From contig JBMOHS010000220.1 in assembly GCA_049317725.1 (NCBI GenBank), positions 1 to 5,767 on the forward strand: 5,767 nucleotides of DNA, written 5' to 3'. Every line of letters starts with the position of its first letter. The first letter of the stretch is position 1. The notes beneath the pieces are model-generated. The model made no database searches and had not been told where the DNA came from. It saw only the letters and a program-made list of their open reading frames with translations. Shown piece by piece: positions 1 to 3,079 of the stretch. Origin of the DNA: CAIOZW01 sp049317725. GTDB lineage: Bacteria; Acidobacteriota; Blastocatellia; RBC074. The position numbers were made by a program, and so were the translations under genes.

Positions 1-36
1 GGCGTGGTGGCCGGCGTGGTGGCCGGCGCGGTGGGT
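1..36. repeat. 12-base tandem repeat encoding ATTP units
   Basis: The unit GGCGTGGTGGCC occurs twice exactly (1-12 and 13-24), followed by a diverged third unit (25-36). The array touches the left edge, so its true copy number is unknown. The 12-base period is a multiple of three and reads in the minus-strand gene as the tetrapeptide Ala-Thr-Thr-Pro. It can therefore expand or contract without a frameshift, as expected for a linker in an exported protein. Confidence 0.6.
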
Positions 37-179
37 GGAGGGGAGGGTGGACGCGAGGGCGTCTGCGCGAGCGCCGTCCCGACTCCCAGGTATCCCCAGA
101 GGAGCACGGCCGACATGACTGCCCACGTCCGATTGCAAGTCGGACGCCGGTCTGGTTCCTTATCCAATCGATCCTTCAT
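1..179 (-). CDS. Secreted or membrane-anchored protein with Pro/Thr-rich tail, N-terminal fragment (gene runs off the left edge)
   Basis: Read on the minus strand from ATG at 179, an open frame of 59 codons runs to the window edge without a stop. Residues 1-18 are charged (MKDRLDKEPDRR...). Residues 19-38 form a hydrophobic stretch (AVMSAVLLWGYLGVGTALA) ending in a signal-peptidase-I-like ALA-Q site near residue 38/39. From residue 40 the chain is rich in Pro, Thr, Ser and Ala, ending in ATTP repeats, which looks like an extracytoplasmic linker. Upstream of the ATG is a modest AGGAAG Shine-Dalgarno at about 9 bases. An in-frame ATG at 116 lacks one and would remove the charged n-region. The gene lies 109 bases downstream of the decarboxylase on the same strand, so it could be co-transcribed or have its own promoter. 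The functional domain lies outside the window, so no function can be assigned. An uncleaved N-terminal membrane anchor is the alternative to a cleaved signal peptide. Confidence 0.62.
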   Translation of the reverse strand, partial: MKDRLDKEPDRRPTCNRTWAVMSAVLLWGYLGVGTALAQTPSRPPSPPPTAPATTPATT

Positions 180-219
180 TCTGCGTTGCTTCCTGTCTCT
201 GGCAAAAGGGTTGCTGACC

Positions 220-238
220 GGGATCTACGTTGGATCCC
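220..238 (-). other. Inverted repeat between decarboxylase and secreted-protein gene
   Basis: GGGATC (220-225) and GATCCC (233-238) are exact reverse complements separated by 7 bases. On the minus strand the nearest T-run (ACCCTTTTGCC) comes about 10 bases after the stem and is not a classical U-tract. The element could be a weak terminator, an mRNA processing structure or an operator for the downstream gene. Six-base arms also arise often by chance. Confidence 0.25.
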
Positions 239-271
239 CTGTTCTCCAATTCATTCTTGATCTGTCTCGAT

Positions 272-284
272 TCGCCCCGGGCGA
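272..284 (-). terminator. Short GC-rich hairpin just after the decarboxylase stop, weak terminator candidate
   Basis: TCGCCC and GGGCGA flank a single central C, giving a 5-bp GC-rich stem with a 3-base loop. It begins 4 bases after the decarboxylase stop codon on the minus strand. No T-tract follows, so intrinsic termination is doubtful. It may only protect the 3' end of the message or be incidental. Confidence 0.25.
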
Positions 285-288
285 TGAC

Positions 289-2331
289 TCAATAGGGTCC
301 ACGATCGGGCGTGGGGGAGACCATTTCGAGCGCTGGCGGGAGGATCTTGGTGATGGTCTCCCGCAAGACGTTAGCGAAGGCGATGCTGTAGTCGGGATGG
401 CCGCCTCGGGAGAGGGTCAGCCAGGGGGCCATGACCGTGCACCGCAGAACCCGAATCGTCCCGACACGCGCGAACTCCCCCGGAGCAATGCCGAGCGCGG
501 TGAGGTGCTCCTCCATGCTGTTGGTGCCCTTCGACGTCGGGCAACCATACTGCGGATAGTGGAAGGAGGTGCTCGACAAAATGAAGTTGTGCTCTTGCAG
601 AACGCTGCCCGGTTGAAACTTCAGCTCGTCATAGATGGCACGGTTGACCCGATTCATCGTCGTCAAGCACGAATTGCCCTCCTCATTGACGACGAAGCAG
701 ACGATATTGCCATTGGGCGGGTCGGTCAGCAACCGCAGCAGAACCCCGCGGGCGGCCATCTCCGGGGCCAGTTCCCGCCCGACGCGCCAGGCCAGTTCCT
801 GGGCGCTCTGAAAGCTCTTCCCGATCAACAGGCCATAGCCGCTCTGGTTGAGCGGGACGACCCGGTGGGCAAACCAGACGGCGGCGGCGGCGGCACCCGG
901 CTTCGATCCTTCGAGGATATATTTGCCGATGAAGGGGCGTTCGGGTCGCTCCTCACCAGTGAAGATATAGGGGGCATCGACAGTCAAGAGGTCCCGCACC
1001 CGCGGGTCTCGAAACAGCACGGTCCCGCAAGGGTAGGGGATGTATCCCAGCTTGTGGGGATCGATCGTCACCGAGTCTGTCTCGTGCATGGCTTGGTAAG
1101 CGGAGAAGAGGGCATCCTCCGGCCAGCTGCGCGTCAGATCCCGAATCTGGGATGGGGTCTCGACGGGGCGGTTCTCGCTGTCGAAGAAGAGCGAGCGGAC
1201 ATAGCCTCCCCAGGCACCGTCGGCGTGGAGCGAGAAGGTGAGGCCGCGCTGCCGCATCTCCGTCCGGATCTGCACCACCTCGTCGAGCGGGTCGACCGCC
1301 CCCTCTTCGGTCGTTCCCATGACCGCGACGACCGCATAGACAGGGCGTCGCTGCTCCCGGCAATGGTTGAGCATCTGTCGCAAGGCGCCGGACTCCATCC
1401 GGAAGCGTCCATCGACCGGGACCAGTTCCACCTGCTCCTTGCCAATGCCGAGTGCCTCGGCCACCTTTGCCAGGGAATAGTGGGCGGTCGCCGGGACGAG
1501 CACTACCCCCGCTTCGAGCAGCGGTGCTTCCCAGCCCTGTGACCCGCGGCGCAGCTCGTCGAAGAAGCGCGGTAACCCCTTGCCAGAGACGGTCGCCTGG
1601 GCCATCCGCTGGTCGACCTCCCCCCGAATCTCCTCGCCAGATCGCTCCGGATGGCGCTCGATTAGGGCCTGACAGAGCCGCTCCCGCAGCGAAAGGATCT
1701 CGCTGCCTTCGAGGTTGGCAACCAGCCACGGATCCGCGAGCGTCGACAGGTTGGTCATCTCTCCGGTGGCCAGCCGTACCGGGACGACCGGGCTGCCCAT
1801 CCCACGTGCCACCTCCCGAACCGCGAACGGTTGCCATTTGAGGTTCCGTGCCACCCACATCGCCTCAAAGTTGGCGATCGTTCCCCCAGATGTCAGGTGG
1901 CCCCACGAGGGGGCCGGATAGCCACACATCCGCGCCAGTTGCCCGGCCGCCTCCATCTCGTACTCGGTGGTGATCGGGGAGGACTCCTGACTGACATTGT
2001 TGGGATTGTGCAGCATGGCCGCAAAATAGGCCGCCATCGCCGGCAGCAACTGATCGGCCAGCATGTGCCCGATGTACCGCGGGCTGAAGAAGGGGATGTC
2101 CCGTTTCAAATTGGCGAGCATCCCGAGGAACTCTTGCTGAATGCGCGCGTGTGAGTCTTGAAAGTCCTCTGTCCGCTTGACCCGTTCGGTGATGAGGATG
2201 TCGTCCTCTGGATGGAAGTTCCGTCGCCAGAAGACACAGTCGCGCAGGGCTTCCAAGACCAGCCGTTCCAGAAAATCGGCATTCTCCGCCTTGGGACCGA
2301 GAAACCAAGAATAGAGCTGATGATCGTTCAT
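289..2331 (-). CDS. Group II PLP-dependent amino acid decarboxylase, tyrosine decarboxylase-like
   Basis: This is a 680-residue cytosolic enzyme expected to decarboxylate an aromatic or acidic L-amino acid to its amine and CO2. Visible fold-type I markers are the phosphate-binding SGGT at 148-151, the ring-stacking His284 in TAHYSLAK, Asp371 in HADGAWGG (pairs with the pyridine nitrogen) and the Schiff-base Lys427 in TIDPHKLGYIPY. From memory, long stretches follow Enterococcus tyrosine decarboxylase: GPKAEN near the N-terminus, NNVSQESSP (111-119), TTEEGAVD (340-347), YILEGSKPGA (471-480) and PLNQSGYG (493-500). Against that roughly 620-residue enzyme, the segment between about 170 and 281 is longer by some 45 residues. 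The start at 2331 is chosen because AGGGAGG lies 9 bases upstream and similarity begins at once. The frame stays open to an ATG at 2553, but that extension is low-complexity and crosses the promoter. No amino acid/amine antiporter is adjacent, unlike typical acid-resistance loci. The substrate (Tyr, Phe, Glu, Asp or another) cannot be fixed from motifs alone. Confidence 0.93.
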   Translation of the reverse strand: MNDHQLYSWFLGPKAENADFLERLVLEALRDCVFWRRNFHPEDDILITERVKRTEDFQDSHARIQQEFLGMLANLKRDIPFFSPRYIGHMLADQLLPAMAAYFAAMLHNPNNVSQESSPITTEYEMEAAGQLARMCGYPAPSWGHLTSGGTIANFEAMWVARNLKWQPFAVREVARGMGSPVVPVRLATGEMTNLSTLADPWLVANLEGSEILSLRERLCQALIERHPERSGEEIRGEVDQRMAQATVSGKGLPRFFDELRRGSQGWEAPLLEAGVVLVPATAHYSLAKVAEALGIGKEQVELVPVDGRFRMESGALRQMLNHCREQRRPVYAVVAVMGTTEEGAVDPLDEVVQIRTEMRQRGLTFSLHADGAWGGYVRSLFFDSENRPVETPSQIRDLTRSWPEDALFSAYQAMHETDSVTIDPHKLGYIPYPCGTVLFRDPRVRDLLTVDAPYIFTGEERPERPFIGKYILEGSKPGAAAAAVWFAHRVVPLNQSGYGLLIGKSFQSAQELAWRVGRELAPEMAARGVLLRLLTDPPNGNIVCFVVNEEGNSCLTTMNRVNRAIYDELKFQPGSVLQEHNFILSSTSFHYPQYGCPTSKGTNSMEEHLTALGIAPGEFARVGTIRVLRCTVMAPWLTLSRGGHPDYSIAFANVLRETITKILPPALEMVSPTPDRGPY

Positions 2332-2340
2332 CGATTCCGC

Positions 2341-2347
2341 CCTCCCT
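2341..2347 (-). promoter_or_regulatory. Strong Shine-Dalgarno site for the decarboxylase
   Basis: On the minus strand AGGGAGG lies 9 bases before the ATG at 2331. It decides the start: the in-frame upstream ATGs at 2379 and 2553 lack a comparable site in the right place. Confidence 0.7.
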
Positions 2348-2377
2348 TCCTGTTCATTCTTCTTGTCGAGAGCCGCC

Positions 2378-2406
2378 ATGGTCACAGAAACGACCGGGGG
2401 TGTCAA
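2378..2406 (-). promoter_or_regulatory. Probable sigma-70-type promoter of the decarboxylase gene
   Basis: On the minus strand a perfect -35 hexamer TTGACA (2406-2401) is followed by exactly 17 bases and GACCAT (2383-2378). GACCAT matches three of six consensus -10 positions and is preceded by an extended -10 TGT. Initiation would fall near 2371, giving a 5' leader of about 40 bases before the ATG at 2331. The -35 is very strong and the -10 is weak except for the TGn extension, so the promoter may need an activator or be regulated. Confidence 0.5.
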
Positions 2407-2424
2407 CGTTCTCCGCTTCCTCCC

Positions 2425-2446
2425 TGGCTCTGCCGTGGAGGAGCCA
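2425..2446. promoter_or_regulatory. Inverted repeat in divergent region, possible operator
   Basis: TGGCTC (2425-2430) and GAGCCA (2441-2446) are exact reverse complements with a 10-base spacer, so the arm centres are about 16 bases apart. The element lies about 19 bases upstream of the minus-strand -35 box, where an activator or repressor could bind. No regulator gene is in the window, so a binding protein cannot be named. Confidence 0.3.
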
Positions 2447-2456
2447 ATTGCGAATC

Positions 2457-2469
2457 CACAAGAATTGTG
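2457..2469. promoter_or_regulatory. Palindrome CACAA-N3-TTGTG, possible operator
   Basis: This is a perfect 13-base inverted repeat with 5-base arms and a GAA centre, AT-richer than its surroundings. It sits between the two divergent genes, 77 bases before the DCC-family start. A dimeric repressor site is plausible. It may overlap plus-strand promoter elements (TTGCGA at 2448-2453, TAATAC at 2473-2478, spacer 19), but those match consensus only weakly. Confidence 0.33.
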
Positions 2470-2477
2470 ACGTAATA

Positions 2478-2490
2478 CGGGCTGAGCCCG
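2478..2490. promoter_or_regulatory. Perfect 13-base palindrome CGGGCT-G-AGCCCG
   Basis: Six-base arms flank a single G. It lies eight bases after the CACAA-N3-TTGTG palindrome and just past the weak plus-strand -10 candidate, so it may act as an operator for the DCC-acetyltransferase operon or fold in its leader RNA. GC-rich palindromes of this size can arise by chance. Confidence 0.3.
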
Positions 2491-2532
2491 AATGGCGGAG
2501 GTGGCCCTCAGCAAAGGGCTGGAGCGGTACGC

Positions 2533-2542
2533 AGGAGAGGAG
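2533..2542 (+). promoter_or_regulatory. Shine-Dalgarno site for the DCC-family gene
   Basis: AGGAG at 2533-2537 lies 8 bases before the ATG at 2546, and a second AGGAG abuts it at 2538-2542. A competing and stronger AGGAGGT (2556-2562) sits 4 bases before another in-frame ATG at 2567. The start is therefore ambiguous between 2546 and 2567. Confidence 0.55.
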
Positions 2543-2545
2543 CCA

Positions 2546-3028
2546 ATGCCCACAGAGGAGGTCGGGATGGGATCGCCAAGGCTGATCTACGACGGAGAGT
2601 GCGGGATATGCCGCGCCATGGTCGAACGGCTCCCCTGGTTCGATCCGGAGGGGCGCTGGGAGGCCCTGCCGTACCAATCGCTCGGGGAGGCTGGGTTGCG
2701 GGAGCTGGGATTGACGCCGGCGGAATGTGCACGGGCGGTGCAGGTGGTCACCGGGCAGGGGCGGATCTTCGCCGGTCCGTGGGCGGTCAACTACCTGCTC
2801 TGGGAGCGATGGCCGGGGCGAATCCTCGTCACGATCCTCTTTATGTTGCCGCCCCTGCTGCTGCTTGAATGGATCGGCTATCGCTTCGTCGCGCGCTATC
2901 GATCGCGCCTCTCGGGGTGGCTCGGGCTGACGGCTTGTGCCGTCTCCCCACCGCCGGCTCTGACGCCTGCAGAACCAAAAGAGAGAGGACAGGGAAGCCC
3001 TTCGCCCCTTCGATTTGACACAAGGTGA
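2546..3028 (+). CDS. DCC-family (DUF393) thiol-disulfide oxidoreductase-like protein
   Basis: The product has 160 residues from ATG 2546, or 153 from ATG 2567, which has the stronger ribosome binding site and starts just before the conserved block. The family signature LIYDGECGIC is at 13-22, with Asp16 and the Cys19-x-x-Cys22 pair from which DCC proteins take their name. The typical middle follows (EALPYQS at 39-45, then a V-x-G-x-I-F-A-G-x-x-A stretch around 68-80). Residues about 93-107 are strongly hydrophobic (ILVTILFMLPPLLLL), matching the hydrophobic Pro-rich helix usual in this family, then a basic FVARYRSR segment. The last 30 residues are Pro/Ser-rich and not part of the family core. 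The CxxC suggests thiol redox activity, but the family's substrates are poorly known. The following gene starts 51 bases downstream on the same strand, so a two-gene transcript is likely. Family assignment is firm; biochemical role is open. Confidence 0.88.
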   Translation: MPTEEVGMGSPRLIYDGECGICRAMVERLPWFDPEGRWEALPYQSLGEAGLRELGLTPAECARAVQVVTGQGRIFAGPWAVNYLLWERWPGRILVTILFMLPPLLLLEWIGYRFVARYRSRLSGWLGLTACAVSPPPALTPAEPKERGQGSPSPLRFDTR

Positions 3029-3070
3029 GGCCGTGGCCCCGTGCTGGGGATCGCGAATGGCTGGAGATCT

Positions 3071-3074
3071 GAGG
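3071..3074 (+). promoter_or_regulatory. Shine-Dalgarno site for the GNAT/acyl-CoA synthetase fusion gene
   Basis: GAGG lies 5 bases before ATG 3080, with a GGAG at 3063-3066 further upstream. This supports ATG 3080 over an in-frame GTG at 3041, which has no clear site. Confidence 0.5.
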
Positions 3075-3079
3075 CTGAT

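Noticed and set aside
4..1542. A 512-codon plus-strand open frame antisense to the decarboxylase
   Set aside because: It overlaps the decarboxylase, whose full set of family motifs is on the other strand. Its product is low in recognisable motifs and rich in Arg, Asp and Gly, as expected for an antisense shadow in GC-rich DNA.
2492..2545. 18-residue N-terminal extension of the DCC protein from ATG 2492
   Set aside because: The ATG at 2492 follows a palindrome and has no purine-rich site before it, while ATGs at 2546 and 2567 have strong sites and lie closer to the conserved LIYDGECGIC block.
2332..2553. 74-residue N-terminal extension of the decarboxylase from ATG 2553 (or 16 residues from ATG 2379)
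   Set aside because: The extension spans the promoter candidate, has no family similarity, and both ATGs lack a good Shine-Dalgarno, whereas ATG 2331 has AGGGAGG at 9 bases.
2892..2908. GCGCG...CGCGC inverted repeat
   Set aside because: It lies inside the DCC coding region and is explained by Arg/Ala codons and the common CGATCG word.
3033..3048. CCCC/GGGG mini-hairpin in the gap before the GNAT fusion gene
   Set aside because: The stem is only four pairs with no T-run. It is too weak to call a terminator and common in GC-rich DNA.
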